A DNA stretch of 64,000 nt from Rhizobium rhizogenes NBRC 13257 (GTDB lineage: Bacteria > Pseudomonadota > Alphaproteobacteria > Rhizobiales > Rhizobiaceae), in the NCBI RefSeq assembly GCF_000696095.1, contig NZ_BAYX01000005.1:124001-188000 (forward strand). The letters run 5' to 3'. The notes below the pieces were generated by a model. The model was not told the DNA's origin, searched no databases, and saw nothing but the letters and a program-made list of their open reading frames with translations. Below are positions 45,539 through 54,391 of the stretch, one piece after another (within the stretch, counting starts at the first letter, position 1; each line of letters begins with the position of its first letter). A program made the position numbers and the translations under genes.

Positions 45539-46654
45539 ATGGAACCAATCTGGGCAGTGGGTCTGATGACCGGAACCGTTCTCGACGGCAATATCGATGT
45601 CGCCTTGATCAAGACGGACGGCGAGCGGATCGCCGAATTCGGCCCCTATGCGCTGGCGCCCTATCCGGATTGGATCAGGCGGCTGCTGGAAGAGACCTTG
45701 GCGCAGGCAAGGGTGTGGAATTTCAACGGGCCAGAGCCGGCCATCTTCAAGGAGGCCGAGGAGGCATTGACGCGCGCCCAATCGGCGGCGGTCAAGGAAC
45801 TTGTCGAAGGCTTTGGTCTGACCATGGCCGATATCGGCGTCGTCGGCTTCCATGGCCAGACCGTGCTGCATCGCGCCCCGCAGAAAGGTCGCCTCGGCGA
45901 TACACGCCAGCTCGGCGATGGTGAGTTGATGCATTCCATCCTTGGCACGAAGGTCGCCTATGATTTCCGCTCCGCCGATGTGCGAGCAGGCGGACAAGGT
46001 GCTCCGCTGGCCGCCGCCTATCACACCGCTTTGCTGCGCAGTGCGGGCACCGGCGACGATACCGCCATCCTCAATCTCGGCGGCGTCGCCAACATCACCT
46101 GGTCGGACGGTGAGGGCAATTTCGTCGCCTTCGACACCGGGCCGGCCAATGCGCCGCTCAATGACTTCATCAAATCCCATGGACTTGGTGAGATGGACAG
46201 GGATGGTGCACTCGGCCGGGCGGGTACGGTGGACGAAACCCGGCTCGCCAAGCTGCTGGAGCATCCCTATCTCAGCGCTCCCTATCCGAAATCGCTGGAT
46301 CGCTTCGACTTCGGTGCCTCCATGGCCGATGGGCTCAGTGTCGAGGATGGAGCGGCAACGCTCTCCGCTTTTACAGCCTCCGCCGTCGGTAAAGCGCTGG
46401 ATCTGCTGCCACGCCGCCCGAAAAAGCTGGTGGTGAGCGGTGGTGGCCGCCACAATCCGACGATCATGTCGATGCTCGAGACGCATGCCGGTGTAACGCC
46501 GATCGGTGCCGAAATGTTTGGTTGGCGCGGCGATGCCGTCGAAGCCGAATGCTTTGCGTTCCTGGCCGTGCGCGTACTTCGGGGCCTTCCGATCAGCTTC
46601 CCTGGCACGACGGGTGCGCCCGCGCCGATGCGCGGCGGCCGTCTCGCCGAATAG
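45539..46654 (+). CDS. anmK: Anhydro-N-acetylmuramic acid kinase family protein, divergent
   Basis: A 371-residue ASKHA kinase. ATG 45539 follows AGGAG; TTG 45533 is a weak alternative. AnmK opens and phosphorylates 1,6-anhydroMurNAc to MurNAc 6-P, the MurQ substrate. Family text: [43 protein letters not shown] and [14 protein letters not shown]. The N-terminal phosphate loop departs from the usual MSGTSxDGxD: it reads [11 protein letters not shown], with one extra residue. GPANAPLND also differs from the common GPGNxxxD. It may thus be an AnmK subfamily with shifted substrate preference. Confidence 0.85.
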   Translation: MEPIWAVGLMTGTVLDGNIDVALIKTDGERIAEFGPYALAPYPDWIRRLLEETLAQARVWNFNGPEPAIFKEAEEALTRAQSAAVKELVEGFGLTMADIGVVGFHGQTVLHRAPQKGRLGDTRQLGDGELMHSILGTKVAYDFRSADVRAGGQGAPLAAAYHTALLRSAGTGDDTAILNLGGVANITWSDGEGNFVAFDTGPANAPLNDFIKSHGLGEMDRDGALGRAGTVDETRLAKLLEHPYLSAPYPKSLDRFDFGASMADGLSVEDGAATLSAFTASAVGKALDLLPRRPKKLVVSGGGRHNPTIMSMLETHAGVTPIGAEMFGWRGDAVEAECFAFLAVRVLRGLPISFPGTTGAPAPMRGGRLAE

Positions 46655-46745
46655 ATTGTATCGCCGTCGCCATTGCAGCCTTTACGGTTTTCGTCATCGC
46701 GGATCGATGCTATTGAAAGCACACCTAGCGATTTGACGGTTTCCA

Positions 46746-47711
46746 ATGGGTTTCGCACGAATGGCAGGCAGACAGCTTCGGCCCGGCTTTGCCGGAAAGA
46801 TCATAGGCTTCGTTGCTGCGTTCGGCGTCCTGATGTCTGCCGTTGTTCCCGCAAGGGCTCAGCCTGAATGGAGCGTGGCGCCGCCATCCTGCATCTCCGG
46901 ACCGTTCATCACCGATACCGGCGAAACGCTCTGCGTCCGCAAGGAAAGCTACAATCGCGATCTCTGTGAGGCGATCGACTATTTCGCCCAGGCCAATAAG
47001 CTTCCGCCAGACTATCTTGCCCGGCTGATCTGGCGCGAGAGTATGTTTCGGCCCGACGCCATCAGCCCGAAGGGCGCACAGGGCATTGCTCAGTTCATGC
47101 CGGGAACGGCGAGATTGCGCGGCGTTCGCGACAGCTACGATCTCTTGGAAGCGCTGGGCAAAGCGGCCGTCTATCTCGATGAATTGCGTGGCCGTTTCGG
47201 CAATCTGGGGTTTGCGGCCGCTGCCTATAATGCCGGCGAAAATGGTCTGGCGAATTTTCTCAATTCCGGCAGCCTTCCCTACGAGACGCGCAGCTACGTG
47301 GCGGCGATCACCGCCTATACGGTCGAGCAATGGAAGGATGATCCGCCTGAGATCGCAGCACCGGAACTCGACAAGGGCAAACCCTTTCTGGAGGCCTGCA
47401 TGGCGCTCGCCGGCACGCGCCGGCTGAAGCAGGTTGCATTGCAGCAGGAACGCCCCTGGGCGCCCTGGGGCGTACAGCTTGCCGAGCATTTTCAGCCCGC
47501 CGCCGCCCGCCGCCTCTTTTCGCAGGATATCAGCAAGCTTTCCGCGCCGCTCAACAAGGAGAAGCCGCTCATCGTGCGCCAGCGCAATGGCAGCTTCGGT
47601 TTTCGCGTCCGCTACGCCGCCCGCATCGGCCGGGAAACGCGCGCCGAAGCGGAACAGGTTTGCGCCCAAATCCGCCAACAGGGCGGCAGCTGTCTGGTTT
47701 TCAAGAACTGA
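46746..47711 (+). CDS. Lytic transglycosylase (SLT domain) with SPOR-like tail
   Basis: A 321-residue exported protein with an N-terminal hydrophobic signal (FAGKIIGFVAAFGVLMSAVVPARA). The SLT domain follows, with the catalytic glutamate E98 (LIWRESMFRPDAISPKGAQG in two parts), GIAQFMPGTA and AAYNAGENGLANFL. The C-terminus (IVRQRNGSFGFRVRYAARIG, AEQVCAQIRQQGGSCLVF) resembles a SPOR-type peptidoglycan-binding repeat. These enzymes cut glycan strands to 1,6-anhydroMurNAc products, which AnmK uses. It lies 91 bases downstream of the AnmK-like gene. Confidence 0.87.
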   Translation: MGFARMAGRQLRPGFAGKIIGFVAAFGVLMSAVVPARAQPEWSVAPPSCISGPFITDTGETLCVRKESYNRDLCEAIDYFAQANKLPPDYLARLIWRESMFRPDAISPKGAQGIAQFMPGTARLRGVRDSYDLLEALGKAAVYLDELRGRFGNLGFAAAAYNAGENGLANFLNSGSLPYETRSYVAAITAYTVEQWKDDPPEIAAPELDKGKPFLEACMALAGTRRLKQVALQQERPWAPWGVQLAEHFQPAAARRLFSQDISKLSAPLNKEKPLIVRQRNGSFGFRVRYAARIGRETRAEAEQVCAQIRQQGGSCLVFKN

Positions 47712-47851
47712 GATTCAACCGCTCGAGTCGCTTTTTTGTCGTTCCGGCGAGAGATCGATCTATTGCACTTTACTCGCTAACGTCCGAAGAATATTCGTCA
47801 ATCATCCGAGCTCGGGGAGGGAGTCTTGGAAGACAGTTGAAGGAGCGAGCT

Positions 47852-50122
47852 ATGGTGCAGAAACGTGAAGTCCCGGGTATCCGTCCTTACAGCGGCCCCG
47901 CCGGTGGCTGGGGTGCGCTGAAAGCCACTGCGAAAGCCGTTCGCGAGCAGATGGATGTAACCGAAGCGCCGCTGCTGCTGTTTCGCACCAACAAGCCGGA
48001 TGGCTTCGATTGCCCCGGCTGCGCCTGGCCCGATAAAGAGCATACATCGACCTTCCAGTTCTGCGAAAACGGCGCCAAGGCCGTGACCTGGGAAGCGACG
48101 AACAAGCGCGTGACGCCCGAATTCTTTGCCGAGCATACAGTGAGCGAGCTGCTCCAGTGGAGCGACTATGATCTGGAGAACGCCGGTCGTTTGACGCACC
48201 CGCTGGTCTACGACAGCGCGACGGACACCTACAAGCCGATCGAATGGGAGGCCGCCTTTGCCCGGATCGGCGAAGTCATGCGCAGCATGCCCGATCCGGA
48301 CATGGTGGAATTCTACACCTCCGGCCGCGCTTCCAACGAAGCCGCCTTCCTGTTCCAGCTCTACGCGCGCGAATACGGCACCAACAACTTCCCCGATTGC
48401 TCCAACATGTGCCACGAGGCGACGAGCACCGGCCTGCCGCATGCGATCGGCATCGGCAAGGGCACGGTATCGCTCGACGATTTCGACCATTGCGACCTGA
48501 TCATCTCGATGGGCCACAATCCCGGCACCAACCATCCACGCATGATGGGGACGCTGCATGAGTGTTCGAAGCGCGGCGTGCCGATCATCGTCTTCAATCC
48601 GCTGAAGGAACGGGCGCTCGAGCGCTTCGCCGATCCGCAGAGCCCGGTCGAGATGGGGACCTTCAGTTCGACGCGGATCGCTTCCTCCTATTATCAGGTG
48701 AAGATCGGCGGCGACGCGGCAGCCCTCAAGGGCATCATGAAGGCGGTGCTGGTGTTGGCGGAGACGCAGCCGGATGCGATCGATCGTGCCTTCATCGACC
48801 AGCACACCAACGGCTTCGAAGCGCTCGCCGCCGATCTCCAGCAGACGGAATGGGCCGATATCGAGCGGGTCTCCGGCCTGACGCGCGCCGATCTCGAACG
48901 AGTTGCCGAGGCTTACGTCAAATCCAAGGCGACGATCATTCCCTACGGCATGGGCATTACCCAGCACGCCAAGGGCACTTACAATGTACAGCAGATCGCC
49001 AATCTATTGCTGCTACGCGGCAATTTCGGCAAGCCCGGCGCCGGCATATGCCCGCTGCGTGGCCATTCCAACGTTCAGGGTGACCGGACGGTCGGGATCA
49101 CTGAAAAGCCCAATGCAGCATTGCTGGCCGGCATCGAGCGCGCTTTCGGCTTCAAGCCGCCGGAACATCACGGGCATGACGCGGTTGCCGGCATGCAGGC
49201 GATGGCAGAGGGGCGCTCGAAGGTGCTGCTCAGCCTCGGCGGCAATCTCGCCATCGCGCTTCCCGATCCCGAGCTTTGCGCCGAAGCCATGCGCAAGCTC
49301 GATCTCGCGGTCCACATGAACACCAAGCTCAACCGCTCGAACCTGCTGATCGGCAAGGAATCGATCATCCTGCCGGTGCTCGGCCGTACGGAGGTGGATA
49401 TCCAGGCGTCCGGCCCGCAATCGGTGACGATCGAAGATTCCATGTCGATGGTGCATGCCTCGCGCGGCAAGCTGAAGCCGGCCTCGGATCAGTTGCGGTC
49501 CGAGCCGGCGATCGTTGCCGCCATGGCGCAGGCGACATTGCCCAACAGCAAGGTCGAGTGGATGCATCTGGTCGATGACTACGACCGCATCCGCGACAAG
49601 ATCGAAATCGTCTTTCCCGATTTTGAGCGCTACAACGAGCGCATTCGCGTACCCGGTGGCTTCCGCCTGCCCATCGGGCCGACCGAACGCATCTGGAAGA
49701 CGCCATCGGGCAAGGCCGAGTTCCTGTTGTTTCCGGGTCTCAACGAGGACAAGGAACTTGCCGACGCGAGTGTTCTGAAGCTCGCGACCATTCGCAGTCA
49801 TGACCAGTACAATACCACGATCTATGGCCTCGACGATCGCTATCGCGGCGTCTTCGGCCGCCGCGACGTGCTGTTCATGAATGATGGGGATCTGGCGGCG
49901 AACGGCCTGGAGCATGGCGACCTCGTCGAGATCTCGACGGCATTGCCCTCCGGCGGCAAGCGGCAGATGAAGCTGACCGCGATTTCCTACGATATCGCCC
50001 GTGGCTCTGTCGCCGCCTATTATCCGGAGGCGAATTGCCTAATCCCGATCGACTATCAGGACAAGCAAAGCGGCACACCATCCTATAAATCGTTGCCGGT
50101 GCGTATCACCAAGGCCGCATAA
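47852..50122 (+). CDS. YdeP-type molybdopterin oxidoreductase alpha subunit (FdhF-like)
   Basis: A 756-residue protein of the formate-dehydrogenase-alpha-like YdeP family (about 759 residues in E. coli). ATG 47852 follows AAGGAG; the open frame upstream is not coding. The N-terminal cysteines C54-x2-C57 (DCPGCAWPD) and C71 (FQFCENG) are family typical, followed by SNMCHEATSTGLP near the cofactor and many bis-MGD binding loops (RGNFGKPGAGICPLRGHSNV in parts, SGKAEFLLFPG). YdeP has been linked to acid resistance; its reaction is not known. No beta/gamma partner genes and no FdhD are adjacent. Confidence 0.87.
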   Translation: MVQKREVPGIRPYSGPAGGWGALKATAKAVREQMDVTEAPLLLFRTNKPDGFDCPGCAWPDKEHTSTFQFCENGAKAVTWEATNKRVTPEFFAEHTVSELLQWSDYDLENAGRLTHPLVYDSATDTYKPIEWEAAFARIGEVMRSMPDPDMVEFYTSGRASNEAAFLFQLYAREYGTNNFPDCSNMCHEATSTGLPHAIGIGKGTVSLDDFDHCDLIISMGHNPGTNHPRMMGTLHECSKRGVPIIVFNPLKERALERFADPQSPVEMGTFSSTRIASSYYQVKIGGDAAALKGIMKAVLVLAETQPDAIDRAFIDQHTNGFEALAADLQQTEWADIERVSGLTRADLERVAEAYVKSKATIIPYGMGITQHAKGTYNVQQIANLLLLRGNFGKPGAGICPLRGHSNVQGDRTVGITEKPNAALLAGIERAFGFKPPEHHGHDAVAGMQAMAEGRSKVLLSLGGNLAIALPDPELCAEAMRKLDLAVHMNTKLNRSNLLIGKESIILPVLGRTEVDIQASGPQSVTIEDSMSMVHASRGKLKPASDQLRSEPAIVAAMAQATLPNSKVEWMHLVDDYDRIRDKIEIVFPDFERYNERIRVPGGFRLPIGPTERIWKTPSGKAEFLLFPGLNEDKELADASVLKLATIRSHDQYNTTIYGLDDRYRGVFGRRDVLFMNDGDLAANGLEHGDLVEISTALPSGGKRQMKLTAISYDIARGSVAAYYPEANCLIPIDYQDKQSGTPSYKSLPVRITKAA

Positions 50123-50135
50123 CTTTAGTGTCTCT

Positions 50136-51494
50136 CTAAACCTTGCGGCCGCCGACCCAGGTGGCGGCAAGGTTTGGCTTCGATGCGGTGTAGATGATCT
50201 TTTGCAGGATGCCTTCACCCTGATCGCGGTCTTCGAATAGCCGGACGGTGCCTTTATCGGCTTCGGTATCGATGAGCACGGCGTCGAACTGATAGCCGGG
50301 TGCGAACTGTCCGACGGGCAGATCAAGCGCGATGCCGCCACCTGATGTGGTGATATAGAAGGCGTCGCGGAAATCGATCTGTGCCGGACCGAAGGTCGAG
50401 CGCGCGGCAGGAGGCAGGTTCGGGTCGACGCCGCTTTGCAGCATCCGCGAGACGAGGATCGCGCCGCGCGCGTTTTCGAGCATCGACGCGCTCGGGCCGC
50501 CGGAAATATCCGTACCGAGACCGACATGCAGTCCCTTTTCGAGCGCGGCGCGCAAGGGAAAGACGGCATTGGCGAAATAGGCATTCGACAGCGGGCAATG
50601 GGCAATCGCCGCCTCTCGCGCCTTGACAGTCTCCATGTCCTTAGCCGTCAGGAAATTCGCATGCGCCAGCACGGTCTTTCGGCCGAGCAGGCCGAAGCGA
50701 TCGAGGCTGTCCGTATCCGTCATGCCGTGGCGGGCGAGCACATAGCCATGCGCCCAATCGCTCTCCGAACAATGGGTCTGCACATGGCAGCCGCATTCTT
50801 TGGCGATGGCACCGAGACCTTCGAGCGTCGCATTGGTGCAGGAGGGGATGAAGCGCGGCGTGACGACGGGGAGCACGCGCCCTTCATGATTGTCCGGATG
50901 GCCACGTACGTAATCGATCAACGCCCGCGTGCCGTCGACTGCCTCTTCCGGCGACAGGTCGCGATAATAGTCCGGGCATTCCTCGGCATTGTCCATCGCC
51001 ACCTTGCCGATCAAGGCGCGTTGGCCTTTTTCGAGGCAGGTATCGACCAGCACCCGCGTCGCTTCCTGATGGATGGTGGCGAAATAGAGGGCGGTTGTGG
51101 TGCCGTTGGCAAGCAGGTCTTCGACCAGAAGGCCATAGACTTGGCGTGCGAAGGCGGCGTCCTGATAACGAGCCTCCAGCGGGAAGGTGTATTTTTGCAG
51201 CCAGACTTCCAGCGGCACGTCGAGCGCATCGCCAAGCTGCGGATATTGCGGCGCGTGCACATGCAGATCGACGAAGCCGGGCAGGATATAAGAACCAGCC
51301 GGCAGTGTCACGAGCTCGCCGGATGCTTCGCGGGCATCGCGAATGGTCCGGTAATTTGGATCGCCATAGCGATGAACGGCGGTGATTGCGCCGTCGGCAT
51401 CGATCTCGATCAGCACGTCGTCCAGAACATCGATGGTACCGCGCTCTGGCGAGTGAAAACCCGATGCGCTCAGCGTCTTGCCGCGTAAATCCAT
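50136..51494 (-). CDS. guaD: Guanine deaminase
   Basis: A 452-residue amidohydrolase that converts guanine to xanthine and ammonia. The start at 51494 (MDLRGKTLSASGF) is preceded by an AGAGAG site. Metal and active-site residues: HVH (PGFVDLHVHAPQYPQ, with the guanine deaminase-specific APQY), HCSESDWAHG, the AHANFL histidine and the aspartate in GLGTDISGG. KYTFPLEARYQD is also typical. It is the last gene of the leftward purine operon, 11 bases after the Rieske-type catalytic gene, so its product should act on guanine that the operon imports or generates. Confidence 0.94.
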   Translation of the reverse strand: MDLRGKTLSASGFHSPERGTIDVLDDVLIEIDADGAITAVHRYGDPNYRTIRDAREASGELVTLPAGSYILPGFVDLHVHAPQYPQLGDALDVPLEVWLQKYTFPLEARYQDAAFARQVYGLLVEDLLANGTTTALYFATIHQEATRVLVDTCLEKGQRALIGKVAMDNAEECPDYYRDLSPEEAVDGTRALIDYVRGHPDNHEGRVLPVVTPRFIPSCTNATLEGLGAIAKECGCHVQTHCSESDWAHGYVLARHGMTDTDSLDRFGLLGRKTVLAHANFLTAKDMETVKAREAAIAHCPLSNAYFANAVFPLRAALEKGLHVGLGTDISGGPSASMLENARGAILVSRMLQSGVDPNLPPAARSTFGPAQIDFRDAFYITTSGGGIALDLPVGQFAPGYQFDAVLIDTEADKGTVRLFEDRDQGEGILQKIIYTASKPNLAATWVGGRKV

Positions 51495-51505
51495 TGCACT
51501 CTCTT

Positions 51506-52363
51506 TCAGGCGGCCATGATCGTCGTGCCGTAGGTGATACCCTTCTCCTTCAGCCAACGGCGATAGGCAATCGAGGTGGCGTCAGCCCGCGTCGGGATTT
51601 CGGCGCGTGGCTCCAGTGGTAGCAGCACGGGGCGCTGGTTCTCAAGAATGATGCGGTCCTGCAGGAAAATGAGCTGCTGGAAATGCACCAACTCCGTCGT
51701 CGTCGAGACGTCGTCGATCAGGAACATCACCGGATGGGCGCGGCAGCGGTCCGGATCGAGCGGTTGTACGAACAGGCAGATCACGTCCCAGCGGTTGGCC
51801 GCATTCGGGCAGGTCTTGTAGAGCAGGGTCGTGAATGGGGTCATGACGCGATAGATGTAGTCGGTCATGATGCCTTCGTTGGCCGAAAGGGCTGCATGCG
51901 GCTGGAAGAATTGGCAATTGGTCGCCCAGACCTCATCGACATCACGGCGGATCTCGACATTGTACTGTGTCACCTCGGTATGCGGCTCGGCGCCGAGGAT
52001 ATCGGTGTGGACGAAGGGGAAATGTGCCAGATCGAGGAAGTTTTCGACGATCCTGAGCCCGGAGGCGCGCACCGAGACCGTACCGCAATTAACGACGCGC
52101 CGGTCCGGCTCATCGGCTTCCGGCAAATCGAAAAGCCCGCCGGACGGTGTGCCGAGCGTGGTCCAGACGAGGCCGAAGCGCTTGATCAGCGGTAGGGGTT
52201 CTTCTCGACCGTCGGCTTTGATGTCAATCGTGTCGTCGCTGCTGCGCGTGACCGTAAGATTGGTGCCGAGAAGACGGTTGGCGGATGTTCCGAATGGAAT
52301 CTCCTTTTCGGTCTCAAGTGCGTACCACTGGTCGAGGGCTGCCTTGTCGGAACATTGGCTCAT
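51506..52363 (-). CDS. Rieske-type oxygenase catalytic subunit lacking its Rieske domain (NdmC-like architecture)
   Basis: A 285-residue protein whose start at 52363 follows AAGGAG. It resembles the mononuclear-iron catalytic domain of Rieske oxygenases: the D111-x2-H114-x4-H119 motif (ENFLDLAHFPFVH) supplies the bridging aspartate and two iron ligands, and D236 (FLQDRIILENQRP) is the probable third ligand. The N-terminus (ALDQWYALETEKEIP) matches the beginning of such enzymes, but the CxH/CxxH Rieske part is missing between residues about 45 and 60, before IKRFGLVWTTLG. It must receive electrons from another protein; a free Rieske protein is encoded at 57637 in the divergent operon. NdmC of the caffeine N7-demethylase has the same layout. 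Substrate is inferred to be a purine from context. Confidence 0.85.
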   Translation of the reverse strand: MSQCSDKAALDQWYALETEKEIPFGTSANRLLGTNLTVTRSSDDTIDIKADGREEPLPLIKRFGLVWTTLGTPSGGLFDLPEADEPDRRVVNCGTVSVRASGLRIVENFLDLAHFPFVHTDILGAEPHTEVTQYNVEIRRDVDEVWATNCQFFQPHAALSANEGIMTDYIYRVMTPFTTLLYKTCPNAANRWDVICLFVQPLDPDRCRAHPVMFLIDDVSTTTELVHFQQLIFLQDRIILENQRPVLLPLEPRAEIPTRADATSIAYRRWLKEKGITYGTTIMAA

Positions 52364-52396
52364 GCGGCGCTCCTTTTCCTTGTCCATCAATCTACT

Positions 52397-53332
52397 TTAG
52401 CGGACATCGCGATAATAGGGCAGGCCGATTGCGGCGGGTGCGGCCATGATACGGCGCATGCGCTGCCAGGCAAGAACCGGCACGATGATGAAGGCCATGG
52501 TGCCGAGATAGGGCAGCATGGACAGGAAGGCGGGTGCGATCGGCCAACCGCGCGCCTGGCCGACGAAGCCGAGCGCGGTGATAAGGCCGAAGAGGAGGCC
52601 GGAGAGAACGGCGGGGATCGGCCGATAGCCGGCAAAAATCACCAAAGCCACCGCAATCCAGCCGCGCCCGGCAATGACGCCGTCGGACCAGGAGGGTACG
52701 AAGGCGAGCGTCAGGTAGGCGCCGGCCCCGGCTGCAAGCGCCGAACCGGCGGTGACATAGGCAAAGCGAATGAGATTGACCGGAATGCCTGCGGCGTCGG
52801 CTGCTGCCGGATTTTCACCGACGGCACGCAGGTTGAGACCGTGGCGGGTGCGGAACATGACGTAGCTCAGAGCCACCGGCAGGATGATGTAGATCAGATA
52901 GACGAGGATGTTCTGCGAAAAGAAGGCCTTGCCGAGAATGGGGATATCGCTCAGCAACGGGATCTCGATCCCGGAAAAGGTGGCGCGGGCGGGCATGCCG
53001 GAATAGGCGCGGCCGATGCTGGAAGCGATGCCGTTGCCCATCAGCGTCAGCGCCAGGCCACAGAGCACCTGATTGGCGCGCAGCAAAACGGTGGCGGCGG
53101 CAAACAGCATGCCGAAGACCGCGCCGACTACCAGCGCGGCGATGAAGCCTATTGCCGGCGACGGGAAGGTTGCGACCGTAGCAATCGCCGTTATCGCTCC
53201 CATCGCCATCAGGCCCTCGACGCCGAGATTGACGACACCAACGCGTTCGGCAAGCACTTCGCCGAGAGCGGCAAGCGCCAGCACGCCGCCGGCGAGAAAG
53301 GCTGTGGTGAGGAGGCCGGTCAGAAGTTCCAT
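52397..53332 (-). CDS. Purine/nucleoside-type ABC transporter permease (BMP-linked), second subunit
   Basis: A 311-residue BPD_transp_2 membrane protein with about eight hydrophobic segments. Typical text: LLTTAFLAGGVLALAALGEV, GVVNLGVEGLMAMGAITA and QVLCGLALTLMGNGIAS. It lies 14 bases after the other permease gene in the minus-strand operon. These permeases accompany BMP-type receptors for nucleosides and purines. Confidence 0.88.
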   Translation of the reverse strand: MELLTGLLTTAFLAGGVLALAALGEVLAERVGVVNLGVEGLMAMGAITAIATVATFPSPAIGFIAALVVGAVFGMLFAAATVLLRANQVLCGLALTLMGNGIASSIGRAYSGMPARATFSGIEIPLLSDIPILGKAFFSQNILVYLIYIILPVALSYVMFRTRHGLNLRAVGENPAAADAAGIPVNLIRFAYVTAGSALAAGAGAYLTLAFVPSWSDGVIAGRGWIAVALVIFAGYRPIPAVLSGLLFGLITALGFVGQARGWPIAPAFLSMLPYLGTMAFIIVPVLAWQRMRRIMAAPAAIGLPYYRDVR

Positions 53333-53346
53333 GGTCTCTTTTTCCT

Positions 53347-54390
53347 TCAGGCCTTGTCGCGGGCAATGCGGTAATGGGCGAGTTCGTCGCCGATCGCCGT
53401 CAGAAATAGGATCAGGCCGGTGATTGCCAGCACCGCCGATGTCGTCAGACCCTGAGTTTGCAGAATGATGCCCGAATTCAGGATGAAGGCCATCAATGCG
53501 GCGGAAAAGATGACGCCGATGGCGGAGTTGCGCGCCAGCACCGCGACCATGATGCCGAGATAGCCGTAATTGTTGGATATGCCGCCCTGCAGCCGGTGCA
53601 CTGTTCCGGCGATCTCCAGCATGCCGGCAAGCCCCGCGATCGCACCAGAGAGCAGCATGACGGTGATGAGATGGCGACGGGCCGGCATGCCGGCATAGTG
53701 GGCGGCCGACGGATTGGAGCCGACGAGCCGCACCTCATAACCCCAACGCGAAAAGGCCAGCACGCCCGTAACGAGGAGGGCGGCAAGAATGGCAATCGGG
53801 AACCCCCAATGGACCGATCCCCACAGCTCCGGGATTTCGGCTGACAGTCTCCGTGTCGCTGAGTTTGACATCCGGTCGCGCCAGGCGCCGGTGGAGACGT
53901 AGAAGACCAGGAGAATGGCGACGAAGTTGAGAAGCAGCGTGGTGATCAGCTCGTTGACGTTGCCATAGGCGCGAGCAAGCGTCGGGATGAGGATCCAAAC
54001 AGCGCCGCCGAGGAGACCAGCGGCGAACATCAGCGGCAGGATCACGACCGGCGGCCCTGGCACGAAGAGGCCAACCGTGGCGGCGCCAAAGGCACCCGCG
54101 TAGAATTGCCCTTCGGCGCCGATATTCCAGACACCGATCTGCTGGCCGACCGCAACCGATAGCCCGGTCAAAATAAGGGGGACGATAAGAACGCCGAGAT
54201 CCTGAAGGCCAAAGCTGGAGCCGAAGCTCGCATCAATCACCTCCGAGGCAAGCTCCAGTGGGTTTGCTCCGGTGGCGGCCAGAATGAGGCCGGCGAAGAC
54301 CAAAGCCAGAAGAATGGCGGCGATGCGGGCACCAAAGGCAATGACGGGCGAGGCGGAAGGCATGCGCTGGAAACGCCAGGATGCGGCCAT
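53347..54390 (-). CDS. Purine/nucleoside-type ABC transporter permease (BMP-linked), first subunit
   Basis: A 347-residue BPD_transp_2 membrane protein. ATG 54390, with a GAGG site nine bases upstream and one base from the ATPase stop, is chosen; TTG 54399 or ATG 54363 are alternatives. Family text: SVAVGQQIGVWNIGAEGQFYAG, ANVNELITTLLLNFVAI-like (here YGNVNELITTLLLNF), and VGSNPSAAHYAGM. It forms the heterodimeric channel with the next gene. Confidence 0.88.
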   Translation of the reverse strand: MAASWRFQRMPSASPVIAFGARIAAILLALVFAGLILAATGANPLELASEVIDASFGSSFGLQDLGVLIVPLILTGLSVAVGQQIGVWNIGAEGQFYAGAFGAATVGLFVPGPPVVILPLMFAAGLLGGAVWILIPTLARAYGNVNELITTLLLNFVAILLVFYVSTGAWRDRMSNSATRRLSAEIPELWGSVHWGFPIAILAALLVTGVLAFSRWGYEVRLVGSNPSAAHYAGMPARRHLITVMLLSGAIAGLAGMLEIAGTVHRLQGGISNNYGYLGIMVAVLARNSAIGVIFSAALMAFILNSGIILQTQGLTTSAVLAITGLILFLTAIGDELAHYRIARDKA

Positions 54391-54391
54391 G

